Position numbers and translations under genes: made by a program. A model generated the notes under the pieces. The model was not told the origin of the DNA, made no database searches, and saw only the letters and a list, made by a program, of their open reading frames with translations. Shown in pieces: positions 40,701 through 54,000 of a DNA stretch of 64,000 nucleotides. Numbering within the stretch: the stretch's first letter is position 1; each line of letters begins with the position of its first letter. Source of the stretch: Phallusia mammillata (Eukaryota > Chordata > Ascidiacea > Phlebobranchia > Ascidiidae); assembly GCA_003260075.1 (NCBI GenBank), contig QLIY01000084.1, forward strand, positions 202,352 to 266,351. Direction: 5' to 3'.

Positions 40701-43700
40701 CCAAGCTAGCGAATTTTATGAAGCGCACTAAATAAGGTTATTTTTAGGGAGCGATAGCGGAGCGTCCGAGGTTTCGTATTACTTATTGGATTCGGCTGCA
40801 AACCGTTTTCAGGTCTGTTTGTTTTGCCAGACATGTTTGTGTCGTTTATCTACCCAAGATTGGTGATCTCTGACAGACATAGAGCTTGACAACAGCCAAT
40901 GTAAGTGAATTATATCGCGGTAACGTGATTCGGTTACGCGGCTTTGTTGGGACTTGTCAAAGTAGTGAAATTTACAGCACACAAACGCCAGAATTTGTAT
41001 TTGCCCCTGCCTGGTCTAATAAACGAGTACCAAGTAGTCAAGAATGCGCAAGCCGTCGCACAAACCGCAACGATAAATTGTGGTAGATATCATATTTGAT
41101 AATGCTGTTGTCGAGACTGCAGAATGATTTATTGCGTACACTCAATCTACATATGTACGTGTGGTCGACTTTGCTTTTATGAATGCTTACCGTAGTGTGG
41201 GTGCCACCGGAGTTGCTTGGTGTCATAACGATCCACTGTATCGTAGTGTGAGCACTGGGTGGCGCGAAAGTCGCTTGAAATTCCTTCGCAGTCCTGCGTT
41301 GTAATACACAGGTCAGTGCAAACAGTATGTAATATGTATAAAGTATTTTACAATTTAAAGAAGGGAGTGTCATATTTGAGAGAAAACGCAAATCAATTTT
41401 AACAGCAGTGTGTTCTCAGGTCTTGCACGTGGCCCACAAAACGTAAGGCAAGTGTGGTCCCCTTGTCATGGGGGTTGGCGTTAATCGCTCACACATTATG
41501 CGTAACCGGTTTGGCTGAACCTATTCCAGGTACAGCCCAGGGAAAAACTACTGTCAATATAAATCTTGCGACGACGCTCGACTTTTATGGACTTGTTTGG
41601 AGAAGTTATAGTCAGGCGTGAAGCCACTGGTATTTCATGCTTCATTGCTGGTCACTGGCAAGGACATAGCTTTCAAATGCGCTCGCAAAGTTTTGTCTTC
41701 TTATTGTTTCTTTTGGCTGTGGGCATGTTTATTTGTTGCAATTTATGCGCGCCGTTTTTGTTTACTTGTAGACAAACGTTGCTACTTTAACCTAAACTTT
41801 TAGGAATAAAGATGAGCAAAAATGTTAATAAATGCATAGTTGCAAGATTACAATTGTCATATGTAACTTTAAACTAGACACAATAACTCGTACAAAGAGC
41901 GAGCAACGTTTAACGATACATAGCACATATTGGGGGACTTGTGTCAATTTAGTCTTTCAACTTTCCGCATTTTGAAGTGGTTGGTTACGACGATCGGTCG
42001 GACCAATATTTTCTCGGAACAACCACACGCACCAGGAGAACTTCACTTTAACTTGTCAAACCAATCATCCGGTCAAATTACTTGTGGTTAAGAAACGTGA
42101 CATTAAGGTCTTGCTATCATTTTTGTGTTTCATGTTTCACGAAACATTTTGCCGATAGCGTCCAAGAAAATTGATTTTTCTGAAGTTAGTGGCCAAAAAC
42201 TACCAAGAAAACACGATTGAAATGAAAATCTACAACACCCAGCGCAGTACTGAACTTATACGAAAAAGCGTAAGTACATCTTGCAATTTAGGCTGAAAAA
42301 CAGCTAAACGAACTTATCGAAACAGAAGCAGTTAAAACCATCTTTCAACCAACATGTTTTGTTTGTGAGGTCAGATACGCTGTTTTCGATGAAATTTCCC
42401 AAAGTCGCCACTAATTGCGTGTTAACGTGCAATTTATAAAGCGCGGTTAAGGCTGAATCACATAGTCGCGTTTCTACGGTTTTCCATTTTGCCATGTTTG
42501 CCACTGTTTACCACAAACGTGTTTACGGGCGTTTTGCGTCACGGTGTTGCGTGTCAAAGGAGAATTGCTGTTGTTCGCCTTCACACAACCCTTTAACCGC
42601 GGAATAGTGATAAAAGCAAAAGAATGCCATTTTACACCCAACAATAGAAGACACAGCGATCCATCACTGTACTTGTGCGTTTAAAGTTTAATAAAGCTTT
42701 GTTTGATTAAACAGAGGAAGTGAGGAACCCACCATTGAATTACAGATCTGGTGCTCAACGTCGTCACCCGAACAGTCGCGAATCGCGTCTTCTAGCGTTC
42801 TGTAAACAATAATGATGATTTATTTTAGTATAACGGCATAATTTTAAACAAAAATACCCACAGTCCAAATTTACAGCCAACAGATACATTTTCGATTTTT
42901 ATGGAATTTTAACACCTTTTTTGGTCTAGTAGTTTGTACAATGTCCAAAATTGTACACACCTTATGCCGCATCGTCTGGTTCTCATGGCAACCCCGCCTC
43001 CGCAGGATCGGGAGCAGAACGACCACTCCGTCCACATGCTCCAATCCTGCTGCGAAAACTCGTCAGGCTCCAGCTCAGCGAACTCATCTGTACACAAGGT
43101 TGCTTACAAGGTTTGCCATTGTTGGTTTTTAGACGAAAAATCGTGCCGACAGGGTGACTTTCTCGAAATCGACGCCTGACCGCAAAACGCTTTGGCTCAA
43201 TTGGCTTTGTGCAAAAAAGCGAAAGCGATCCGGATTTGCTGTACGGCACCATTGGGATTACCACATATTTTGCTTAAAGTTTAAACAAAATCGTGTGGTT
43301 TTGCGTTTGCTTGAGAATGCTCGCGCGGAATGCCAAAATTGCTGTGCTGAAATCTATATTAGATGGAGAGTGGCCAAACCAGTTCGCGGTTAAAACACTG
43401 TTACGGCTTATTGCAGAATCAAAATGAGCATCAGACAAACAACTCACTGATTGCTTCAAAGTAAGCATTGGGTTGCACTTGAACTGGCTGGTAAACGTCA
43501 TCACGATTCTGCTTTGACACTTCTTCACTCCTTCGTCTCGTTCCAACTCGATGCATAGCCGGATGATACACATCACTTGCAGTCTGGTCAAAATCCTGTG
43601 CCTGTGGAATACAGATATATATTTGGCTGTAGAACGAACGTTTGAAGTGCAATTATCGTTCATGATTAAGTTTTGGCCTGTCGGTGCATTTTAGCAGCAA

Positions 43701-43774
43701 AAACTACAACATACCTCGCTAATGGAGACACACAGCACAACCAAGAAGAACTTGGCCCACATGTTGACAATCAT
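31702..43774 (-). CDS. adamtsl5: ADAMTS-like protein 5-type secreted matrix protein (TSP1, Cys-rich, spacer, NTR), 13 exons
   Basis: Secreted extracellular-matrix protein without a protease domain; mammalian ADAMTSL5 binds fibrillin microfibrils and heparin. Exons: 43774-43715, 43601-43448, 43087-42961, 42799-42733, 41293-41191, 40403-40273, 37417-37297, 37027-36944, 35149-34974, 34715-34604, 33963-33791, 33211-33133, 32150-31702. The sum is 611 codons plus stop (human about 480). Signal peptide 1-18 (MIVNMWAKFFLVVLCVS). TSP1 repeat about 86-137 (WSMWTEWSFCSRSCGGG). ADAMTS cysteine-rich module about 138-250 (DFRATQCSHYD; NDACGVCGGDNSTC). Spacer about 255-378. Thr-rich linker 379-436. C-terminal NTR/netrin module 437-611 (CTPCKK; YIWVYSSCCPKLRP). 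TSP1 plus spacer plus one C-terminal NTR is the ADAMTSL5 architecture. The very basic C-terminus (RKPRRRR) suits proteoglycan binding. Confidence 0.88.
32494..32584. repeat. Short inverted-repeat element
   Basis: ACTTAGCCTTGGC at about 32497-32509 is matched by GCCAAGGCTAAGT at about 32569-32581. The inverted repeat has perfect 13-bp arms and about 60 bp between them. It could be a small MITE in an ADAMTSL5-like intron. No clear target duplication. Confidence 0.45.
37449..37718. mobile_element. Short hAT-type MITE in ADAMTSL5-like intron
   Basis: The segment 37457-37710 begins CAGTGGTTCACTACTGGG and ends AAGTTTGGAAACCACTG, so the outer nine bases are inverted (CAGTGGTT/AACCACTG). The flanking 8-mers GTCTAACC and GTCTGTGC agree only in the first half and one later base. 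It is an old copy related to the CAGTGGTTC-ended elements elsewhere in this window. Confidence 0.5.
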
Positions 43775-46700
43775 AACACCTATATTGCTAGCAAAATACG
43801 TTATCTGTAAACAGAACGGGAGAAAATTAGCTGAAGCAAAAAGTTTGTTTTAAGATTCCGTATCTCAAACTAATATCTTGACTGGTAGGGTGCAGCTCAA
43901 ACCACGAACAAATAGTTTGCATTTCAGGGCGAGTACCGATTCAAGGTTTTGCGGTGTTTGCTTTTATCGTTGGAATGTTTATTGCCTACGTTCATGGGCT
44001 AAGCCACTCACGCCATTGTGGGTGTAAGACTGCTCAAAGCATATACATATCGACGTACTTTTCTAAAAGGCATGCAAAAACACAACTCGACTCAACTCAG
44101 GTTGAAAGTTAAACTTGCTTAAACATAAGCGGAGAAAGGATTGGCTTTCAACTAGGTATATCAAGTTCCTGTTTAAGTCCAAAAACACTAAGCAATAATA
44201 ATTTGTGGGTACTCCAAACTATACTTCTGTGACTGCTTAGACTGTTCTCGCTGGTTAAACTATTCGGGTTAACGCAAACAAACTTGTGGTATACGTTGCT
44301 TTGTTGAGTAACCAGAACCTCGCAATTGTCTCTTCTGGCCCTCCCTCGAGCTCAACCCATCCAAGCAACCCCAACCGGCATTTAAGTGAAGTCACCCGGG
44401 CCCTGGTGTGACGCAACCCGGCTCTATTACATGCTTCAGCAGCACTTGACGCCGTGCACACACCAAGTCACCACCGTAAACAAACTCTTATCAAAGGACC
44501 CTGGTAACTTTAAAAGCCACGCTCCGCGCTAAAAGGCGACCCGCAGATAGTGATGAAGACGGCCCCGTGCCAAGAGGCTGCTATCTCGAGAGGATTCGGT
44601 CTGTCGAGATAAGTCGCAGCAATTTGTGCGAAAGAAAAACAACGAAAACCAAACGTCGGTAGCGCCGCTCATCTGTTGAATACGGTGACAATTAGGCGCG
44701 CCTTTGATTGACCTGCGATTAAGCTAAGTGGGGCTTCACTGGAAACAAAGAGCTATAGTCGACATGCCGCTCGGATCTAATAGTTCCTGCTGCTCACATT
44801 ATAAAACCAGCGCACTTCCAAGCCTTTGCAGCTTCGCAGCCTTCGATCTGCGGTTATTTTCGTTAAAGGGAAAAAAGATAAAAAGGGCGAAAGCTATTCA
44901 AATATTTACACAGTGTTGATCCGGTCGCCGTTCGTTGGCCGCCATTCCGGGAACCAACACGTTTAAATCGATTGTCAAATTTGCTGATGAACTGTAAAAG
45001 TTTAACGGGCTTATTCAAGACTATCTTGCCTCGTGTCTCCATAATTCACCGCGTTGGCGCCACTTCTAACGTTTGATTTAGGGCTATGCCGCAATTAACA
45101 ACCTTACAATGTTCTGAACATAAATCATTGGAAAAAACAAAAACGCGACCACTTCAATTATTCCACTTCTAATTTTCGGAAACATCCGATTTAGGCAAGT
45201 GGTTCTCAACGCAACACAAGTGTGTGAAACGTCGGTAACCTCATTTACTTAAGGGTGTCCAGGCGTCGTAAAACACGTTTGTTTAAAAGACAAATTTGAT
45301 CAACAAAATTGTTTAGCAAAAAAATGTCCTTTTATGATTCTTCAAAAATACTTCAAGCCTTCAAGTAAGGTTTAAAATATGTTTCTAGGTCTAATTTGAG
45401 ATTCGTGACACACTCCTTGGGTGAAACAAATGTTGTTCGACGGGTGTGACATTCAACAAAATAACGAAGACTGAAACCTCATCCATTCGTTACTTTCTCT
45501 TTGCTCTGATGGGATCATACGTTGGATAACATCTCTCCCCAAATAAACTTTACACATTCCCGTTGCAGTTTGTTGCCGCAACATACGCAAGCTCAAAATA
45601 TTACGCCTGCGGACAAAATGACTGCGTGTTCACGTCCCTAGAAATTCCGTACAAGCTCGTATTAATTGGCAATCAGTAAACACGAATGACGTAATGTTTT
45701 CCCTCACGAGAAATATGTTTCAAGTCTTACAATACGACCGTTCGTTGCAGCCGGAAGACTTTATTTGAAAGTTGTCTCTTTACAATAAGTGCTGATCTTT
45801 CGACTGATCTTTGGTTGATAAAAGCTAAAGTTTACAATGCCGAAATGTTTTGACTAAGACTACTGGAATTTGATTTGTGGGGTCATGGACCACCAGTAGC
45901 GTTATAAATCATTCGAAACATCTGTCAGAACGAACACACATTTTGCATACACGTTCATGCGATAAACCTCCAAAACTGTCGTCAAGTGAAATCGTGAGCT
46001 GTAAAAACAAGCAACTGAGCTAAGATAACGCTCCTTTCTAGCTTTCATGTTTTCACAGCTTCTCGACCTGCCAGCTGGCATTCTAAGTGAATTTTTTGCA
46101 ACTGAAGCTCTTGCAGACGGGTAACTGGCACTTGTGAGGTCTGGGAGTGACTTTCGGCCTTACCGTGTCAAGTGCTATTTCAATTGCTTCACTTTTCAGC
46201 GCGACGCTCTGATTGCTACTTGTCAGACGCCGGGCAAGAATGTAGCCACAGGAATTGTTTGGCGCGAGTAATAAGCTTGTCATTTGCCCAGGAGTCGTGT
46301 CAATTTAAGACAACTGTACAACGGGGTGCCAACAAAATGTCCTCAACTATTTCATTAGTAAAGTTATTACGAAAAACGTGGTTTAAGGACAACCTGTAAT
46401 CCAAGCTGATGCAAACAAACAGGCAATCGCCAAATATGCATCTTCAGCGGCTCTCAAACAACCCGCATAACATATCGCAACTATGAGTAAATAAGGTCAA
46501 ATTCTGTGGGTCAGTCATTTCCGTAGCGTCACACCATTCTCCCAAAGCCAGAGCAAACCCCGATGAATGGTAAGGAAAGCCTTCAGGTACGGGCGAGTTG
46601 AATCGGGGATATTTTAGGCCTAAACGACGATCCCTGAACAAATGCCAGGCCTTGTCATACGTGCGCGGCACCAGCTAACATTGTCGATGTGGCCACTCAC

Positions 46701-49700
46701 AAGATAGAATCTGTGATGTATGTACCTGCCCACCGGCACTAAAGACTTATACAGTAGTGAATGTTCTGTGGATGAAGGATTTGCTGGGCGAATAAACTCG
46801 TTTGCGACGGCCCCTTGCCACTCCCTTGGGTAGTGAATAAGTGGCAACTAGGAGAAATAAACCACAGTTGCATAACAGTTACGAATCAGCCACACATAAA
46901 CAAAATGTTTGTGGATTCACGCCCGTCATTGAACTTCATTAAATTGGTGACTAATCAACGTCGAACTGCATCTTATGGCGCTGATCGGTAATTTGAAAGC
47001 AACCAAACCGCGTAAACGTATACTCACTACATATAATGCTCTGTTGGCACGAGAAATCAAAATCTTTGCCCATGATCTTTAAGGTAAAGGCCTACCGCTA
47101 CAAAGGTGACCTAATAAAGACACGTTTTGATACAGTGAAAAATACACAGACGTCATGCAAACGAAAGAGGTCGTGGCAGAGTTCTGGCAACATGACACGC
47201 GATAAAGAGTTATCAATGAAAGGGACCTCGTAGGCGGTTAAGAGTAAAATTGGAGATAGGAGCTATCACCGAATCCGGTTCAAACCATCAAAGGAAAACC
47301 GTTTGGGTCAGCGATTGGGATCAGTTGAGCTGGAGAAACCTGTAACGAGATCGCAGGTTAACGTGTGCGACCGCCTGATGAGAGTAACTTAATCAAGGGC
47401 TTGTGGCCGGAATCGCGTTTCCAATATTGTACCTTCGATAGATCTTCATGGTGTTTCGCGTCAGAGGGAGCTTTGCCTGCGTCAGAGTTCAGGCCGAAAC
47501 ATACAAAAACTTTGCACGTAAACATAACCGCAAATCGAACTGCAAACGAGCTCTGATGCTATCTTGATCTCTTTCAAAACTGCCGAAACCACACAGCCAC
47601 ACAAGTTTGTAACGATTAGTGGGAAACGCAACCGAGTTCCGAAGGAAATCCATGAAAAGCAAAAGTTTTCATCAGTGTTGTTTTTTCACAAATTAGCACT
47701 GCCATAAAAGGCAGCAAATCATGATCAACTTTGAGGTCACGTTTTTATGAAGAAAAGCAAAACACTTCGTGGTAAAATAAATCGACTGCGGCGTTTGCAA
47801 GAACTGGCGGATATTGACGGCCAGCAAGATGAAATTTGAGAGCCTACCTCAGTCACGGCGCTGACTGTAAACCACAGATCATCAAGGGCGGCGAGGTCAA
47901 GTGTTCCGAGTTGTTGTGGATCAACCCCAACTTAACCTCTGACAAATATTGGATGTCGGCTTCTCACACCAAACACACACTCTTTCTGGGTCATTTCTGA
48001 TGTTTTCGAGGCATGTGAAGGCGTCGCGTTGGTCGTAGATAACGTTAGGATACAGATGGACGTTGTTGAACATGGTTTTCTATCGGTCACGGCATACTCA
48101 CACATTTAACTGCAGGTTGTATAGCATTGGTTAAACACTTACAAAAGTACGTTTAAAATTGCAATTCATTTAAAGTAGGAAGATGGTATATTGATATTCT
48201 TCCTTTTAATACGAGTATCACGACTCTTGATTAAATGTGCAATCAAAGTACAAGTGACGTCAAGCAACATGGCGGAATTTCATTAAACCCAAACCCACAG
48301 GGATGCAAGTAGCGTATGATACTAACATCATTATAACCACCAACGTCAAAACGGTTAACCCACATAGGAATTTCATAGTCCTCATCAGAAACGATTTACA
48401 TGTGTTTCGTACTTGAAACACGACATGGGTTATTACTAGATGTGTTTTTTCAGAGGTCATGTCCCTATTATTGCATATAACATACGGTTTAAATGTGAAC
48501 GTACGCGAATAAACCTTTGCAAAGCTTTTCGTGTACGGCAATATGTTTGTTTACCGACGCACTACGAACGCCAAGGGGCATACCGAAAGCCCGTCGATCG
48601 CGTTGTTCGGGTGTGATTACAGAAACAACATTCTGCCCTATACCTTAAACAACATGCCAATAGCGTTGAGACCTTTTTGAACAGACATGGTACAATCCAT
48701 CACATTGCCTTATCTCATTTCTCTTTTTATGATTCTCCGTATTTGGAGGATTTGCAAGCGATAATTGGATCTTTAGATCAAATCGCTACATCTACACTAA
48801 AGGCTAAACAAGCATTAGCGATTTAATTTAAAATTGAACTTTATGATTATACGTGCTGCAAAAAAAGCCAAGGCCCACACATGTGTATGTGCTAATAGTT
48901 GGTGGTTTATGCGTCACGTAACATTTACTGTTGTATTTTCTGGTGTGGGAGTCGATACGTGAAATTTTATACCGTATATCTTCTTCTGTAGTCTGTTTGT
49001 AACTTTTGATCCGCATTTGAAATTTTTAAACCGAACCCGAAGAATTTTTACAATCCCGAAGTTAGGAGGTGAGTGGGAATTTAGGAGACATACGTTCTAC
49101 GGGACGCAAGGTTGTTATACGCAACAAACCAAAGCACCACACATTCAAATTTGTACACAGAAAGTCTGAATCCGGTCTGAGGTGCAGGTTTGCTCTGCAA
49201 AATTTTTACACAAAATTGTTGAAGTCGGAAAGGAAGGCAACCGCTAGTAGAATTTTTCTAACCGGAAAACAACAACTGACAACGTGTTTGCAAGTTTCCG
49301 TTGGGACCTTGCCCTTTGCACCTTGTGGTAGTCTTGTTGCCGCTGATAAGCTGTTGAAGCACAAAGTCAAGTGCCACAGGAGCCAGCGCATCGACAATCC
49401 TGTTTACTAATCAAGGATAAGACTAAATGTTGGTTTTCCGCAACGGATGTTTGTCTTTCGGTGATGCCAAAGGTTCGTGTAAATTTGCGTTCCATTATCT
49501 CTTATTTCAACTCTCTTCCGTGCAACTTGCTCTCTGTCAAAAAGCAACTTTGACGTTAATGCGAATCGCGCATAAAATTGCAAAACACCGTCAACTGTAA
49601 AAAGTGTCATAAGTGTACAGTTACGCTTGGCCAATGTAGTGATTTTTGCTGCGGTAAGGTATGCAAACATACAATGCAATACGAGCACAAAGCACTGGCT

Positions 49701-50753
49701 GTGACTTATTTCCTTGGCAACTCCAACTTTTAGGTAAACACTTCGAGGAAAGAGAAAACTGCAGTCCGATTTGGAACTGAAACTTATTTGCCCAGTGCAA
49801 AATACACCTAACATAATACAACTGCGTTATAACCGCTACGTAGTGAGTTTCTATGGCGTTTTGTGTGCCGCTTGCAAATATCAGTGCGCTAGTCGCGATG
49901 ATACCACGAATTTCAACAATTGGAAGTGGAATTTAGAATGTTTATTGGGCTAAATTGTGTATAGCATATTAACAATAACCTGTTTTTAACTGGCCTTTTT
50001 TGATGTATATATCTACTATTTTATGTACAACTTTTGATGTATATATCGACTATTTTATGTACAACCCTAGAGCCGGAGGTAGCTGTTCCGGTTCTAGATA
50101 ACTTCGTGTTTGTTGTATCGAAGGTTAAGCAGATTAGAGCGCCATGCAGCTGCAGTAGAGAAATGATGCATAAAACGCTTAGCCATACACGTAAAAGGTT
50201 TGAAAACCTCAGCTTGAAGCTAAAATGGCTCACTGGAGCAAACAAGCTTATTTAGGTTTATACAGTCCTCACGGGTTTTGGGGCACTTGCACCACACACC
50301 GAGAACATAATCTGCTCTCCCGTGGGGATGTTGGTGCATCAACTTTAAGGCAATCTGACACCACACGCAGGTCGAGCCAAGCATTGCGGGTTTTAGTCAT
50401 CCCAGTGCAATTAGGTTGGGGATTAAATTATACATAGCCTACAGATATAGTTTGAAATCTGCACAGTACACACCTCAAGGGAAATAAAAACCAACAAACC
50501 TTTGTCAAATACAGCCAAACTACATGCAATGTATTTTCATGGTGGGCCCCAGAGACAGGTGGGGGAGCAGATCTCAAATGTTTTGCGACTTATTTTAGCG
50601 CACCTGAAATGCTGTGACCGCTGTACGGGTCAGAGCGTTTGTTTCGACGGTCAACAACGGTCGAAGATACCGTCGACTTTGAGACAGCGAAATATGCGAC
50701 CGATGCTACGGTGCGGATCGCCGGCAAAGAGGACATAAACGCGGGGTACGGGG
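43775..50753. other. CpG-richer intergenic region, no convincing gene
   Basis: About 7 kb with many short overlapping frames but none with family similarity or consistent splice sites. Base composition is more GC- and CpG-rich than the left half of the window. It includes the ADAMTSL5-like promoter side (43775 onward). No tRNA or rRNA seen. Confidence 0.45.
49997..50064. repeat. Two-copy tandem repeat
   Basis: TTGATGTATATATCTACTAT followed by TTTATGTACAAC is repeated immediately with one change (TCTACT to TCGACT). This makes a roughly 34-bp unit in two copies. Confidence 0.6.
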
Positions 50754-51000
50754 TTAGCGATTGCGGCGGAAGCCCGGTCGCATTTCTTCCAGTAGTAGCA
50801 AGTATTTGTAGACGGTTTCCCGTCGCTCAAGCTTCAATATCAACCGTGCACTTGGCTGTACCGTGATATTACGACCGATATACTCCCTGTAATTGCACTC
50901 CAGCACGTAGGGATGACTGCGCTCTGACTGACAAGTATCGTCAGCTGTTGCGTAGAATAAAAAAACCGCTAGCGTTTGCAGAGGACTCCAAAGGTTTTGA
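50754..51000 (-). other. Candidate terminal exon, cysteine-containing, unassigned
   Basis: A minus-strand frame is open for about 280 nt and ends in TAA. It contains an acceptor-like TTTTTTTATTCTACGCAACAG at about 50950, after which it reads DDTCQSERSHPYVLECNYRE, an N-glycosylation site (NIT) and YKYLLLLEEMRPGF. Two cysteines and a plausible 3' splice site suggest a secreted-protein exon. I recognise no family and could find no partner exon. Confidence 0.25.
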
Positions 51001-51035
51001 TGCAATTCGTGTGAAAAAATAAAATAGTCGATCAA

Positions 51036-54000
51036 TTTGCACTATGCAGCAAATCAAGTTTGAGAAAAATACCTTTGCATATTTTGTACAACTATGTTTG
51101 TTCTTTTCGGCTACTCTTGACTCACACACAACACTGACAATTTTCTAGGCGCTAATTCTTAACGCTCGTGTACCAATGCAACTGACCTGAAAAACGCGCC
51201 AGGCACTTTGCGATATTTGCACGCCAACTTGTCGCAACTCGCAACGCACTCGCCATACCTAAAACATCATCAGTTCCGCGGAACTAATTAAGCCTACGCC
51301 GTCTGATACGATAATCGCTTTACCTTTGCTAATGAGGTTTAGCAAAAGTTGAATTCCGACAAACACACCGTAGTTAGCAATGTAAAGTGCGTTCCACTGA
51401 GCAGCTACTGAATGTTCAAACAAACATCAACCTTCACTAAATACGCTAAACAAACCGATTCGGTGACTTAGTAGTGGCAAAACAACCACTCGAAAAACAC
51501 CACTTGCAATTAATACAGTTTTTGTCCACAAAATCACAAAGCTCTCTACGACTCTTTCCGATTTTGCGTAGTCGTCATTGCAACTGATACAGAGCACCAC
51601 GGAGTTACGGACCGACATGAAGGCAGTTATAAGCTCTCATGTTGCGGTTTCTGCGCACGCCAGGAAAAAATCTCGGGCTCGCTGCGTTTTTCGGCTGCGA
51701 CCTCGGCGATGACCAGTTGTAATCGCGCCTTGAGCAACTTTCTACCTTGAATGATTGTTATTGCGCATTCCTCAATCACTCAGGCAGTTACACGAGCATC
51801 TTTAGATTTAGTTATGCTGTTGTCATGGGAATGAGGAGTTTTGTTTTAAGCCGAGTTTGATGGCCCTTCGAAGCGGCACATCAAATTCGGCCGCAAGTTG
51901 CCTAAAGAAAACCGCCAGGTCGTCAAACATCTCAACGTATAGACACTCGTTACATTAATCGTTCTCGCACAAGTGCCGTGACGTCGAACAAACACCGCGT
52001 CGGTGAATAGAGCAGCGACTTCGTTTGCTAGAGGCCAAAAATAAACCTTATGCCATAGTTCAAGGGTTCGTTGCTTCTTACTTCGCAATCTCCCAAAATA
52101 GATCGCTGCATCGACCCTTATCTATGGGTATCGGGAAAATGTTAAAGCCAAGGTAAAGAATACGGGCTAAGTTCTGTCATAAGCATTTTATGGGACGATG
52201 AACCGAGTAAAGACGATCTCTATTTTGGAAACAACATCCGTTTGTGAGTAAACACGCAACTGAGTGGATCAATATTTGAACAAGCTCAACCCGGGACCAT
52301 TGCTAACATTGTCTATGCTTCGTTGCGGACTAAATCCTTTGTTCTGAAGGACATGTCCTGCAGTGTTTTTTGTAAGATGGCCGTTTGGCGTTGAAAACCG
52401 TTCAGATTTGCGGTGTGATAGACATTTGTTCACCGGTGGAGGTTTTTGACTTTACTATAGGTGATACTATTCAGCATGCACGGTACAGGAACAACTACGA
52501 TAACGTGATGCAAAAATGTACTAATTTGTCTTTCTAAATCACATGCTTCAATTAGGGTGCAGTTAAGGAGGCTCTTCCCTTTCCGCACCCGAAACCCTAC
52601 AGCAGCGGCTGACCTATTTTCCGGTTTTGCACAAGTTCGTGCGAACCACCTCGAAGTGTAATCACGTGTATACAAGATTATGCACGTCCAACCCCCAACC
52701 AAGCCCCCTGCTTAACCACCGACCGTGAACTTCAACCATAAATCCCAGCATTACTTCGTGTCACAGCAGAAAGCACTTAGGTTCCCCCTATTTGTCGAGG
52801 ATCGATGTACCCTAATCTGTTGTGCAAACGCAACCGTTTGTAACCTTGCAAGTGCGTTTTAGGCGGTTTTGGTGACGTTGGAGCTGAACTACAACATAAA
52901 ATTGTTTTTAGCTTCGTGCTCATGAGAAAACGTCGAATCAGCTTTTTCTCCTGGAGTATAATAATGTTTTTTGTATAACGTGACGTCCTATAGGTAGCGG
53001 AGTTTCTTGGTCCAATACGTAAAAACGGAGAAAGACATTTACTGATATGGCGTAACGGTATCACCTTTGATCTGTCCCAATGTTTATCGCAGGCGTTTTT
53101 AAGCAAAACATTAAGATTCAAAGTAAGCTGGAAAGTAAAAGATACCTACCCTCCGTAAAGCATCATAGGGTTCAATTGGATATAGGCTACATGAATAAAA
53201 TGTGGTCCACGAAAACTCAAAACTCGATTCTTTGAAATTCGTTGCTAATTGTCCTAGCTTTTAAAACATACCTTAAAATAATACCCTTTCTGTGCGTCTT
53301 GACATTTAATACAAATGACCTATAATTTATAATGTGTACCAAATTAATACAACGGCCTAATATAGAGAGTAAAAACCAGTATAGTAAGGCATGTGATGCG
53401 TGTATTTAAACAAGACACCGACGTCAGGAGAACATCCGAGATATTTTCGCTTGTCATGCTACGTCAAAACAAAGTTGTCTTGTGGTTCAATGTAGAAGCT
53501 TTACCTACGCCGGCCTACACGAGAAAGCGACGTATATTGGCGCAAACACAAACAAAACCGGGCACGGCAAAAGTTTCCGCCACCTACTACTCGCATTCAC
53601 TGCCAACATACATGACACCGCTGATTGCGCACTTTGTCTAATCTTGCGATCAAGCTACACGCGAGCGTTTCTGGCGACGTAATCGCTAAAAGTAGGCAGA
53701 TTGCTCAATGCGGAGTCACAAAACGGGATATTCCGGTGCTAGATTCTTCTCTAACTGGATCAGTTACGCATATTGGACCGCGAATGCACAGAAACACGGG
53801 AAAGTACTTTATTTTCTTGGTTAATAGGTCATGGTTGTGTGCTTAGTAGCTAATCGGGCGTGTATGAGTTCATCGCGATAAGGGAAACGTTTGATATTCC
53901 ATGTACACAGTTCCTATGTTTATTGGACTGTGTTTTCGGAAAATGTCAACCGATAGTTAAAACATCGACTGGATCCAATTGAGAGTTCCTGATTTGCACG

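Noticed and set aside
42934-43264. Several overlapping frames on both strands near 43 kb
   Set aside because: Shadows of the TSP1-encoding exon of the ADAMTSL5-like gene, where GC-rich sequence keeps extra frames open.
46083-47560. Several 60-75 codon frames
   Set aside because: No start context, family similarity or consistent exon borders; probably chance in CpG-richer DNA.
49069-49410. 113-codon plus-strand ORF
   Set aside because: No recognisable family, no splice-site support and ordinary chance length for this base composition.
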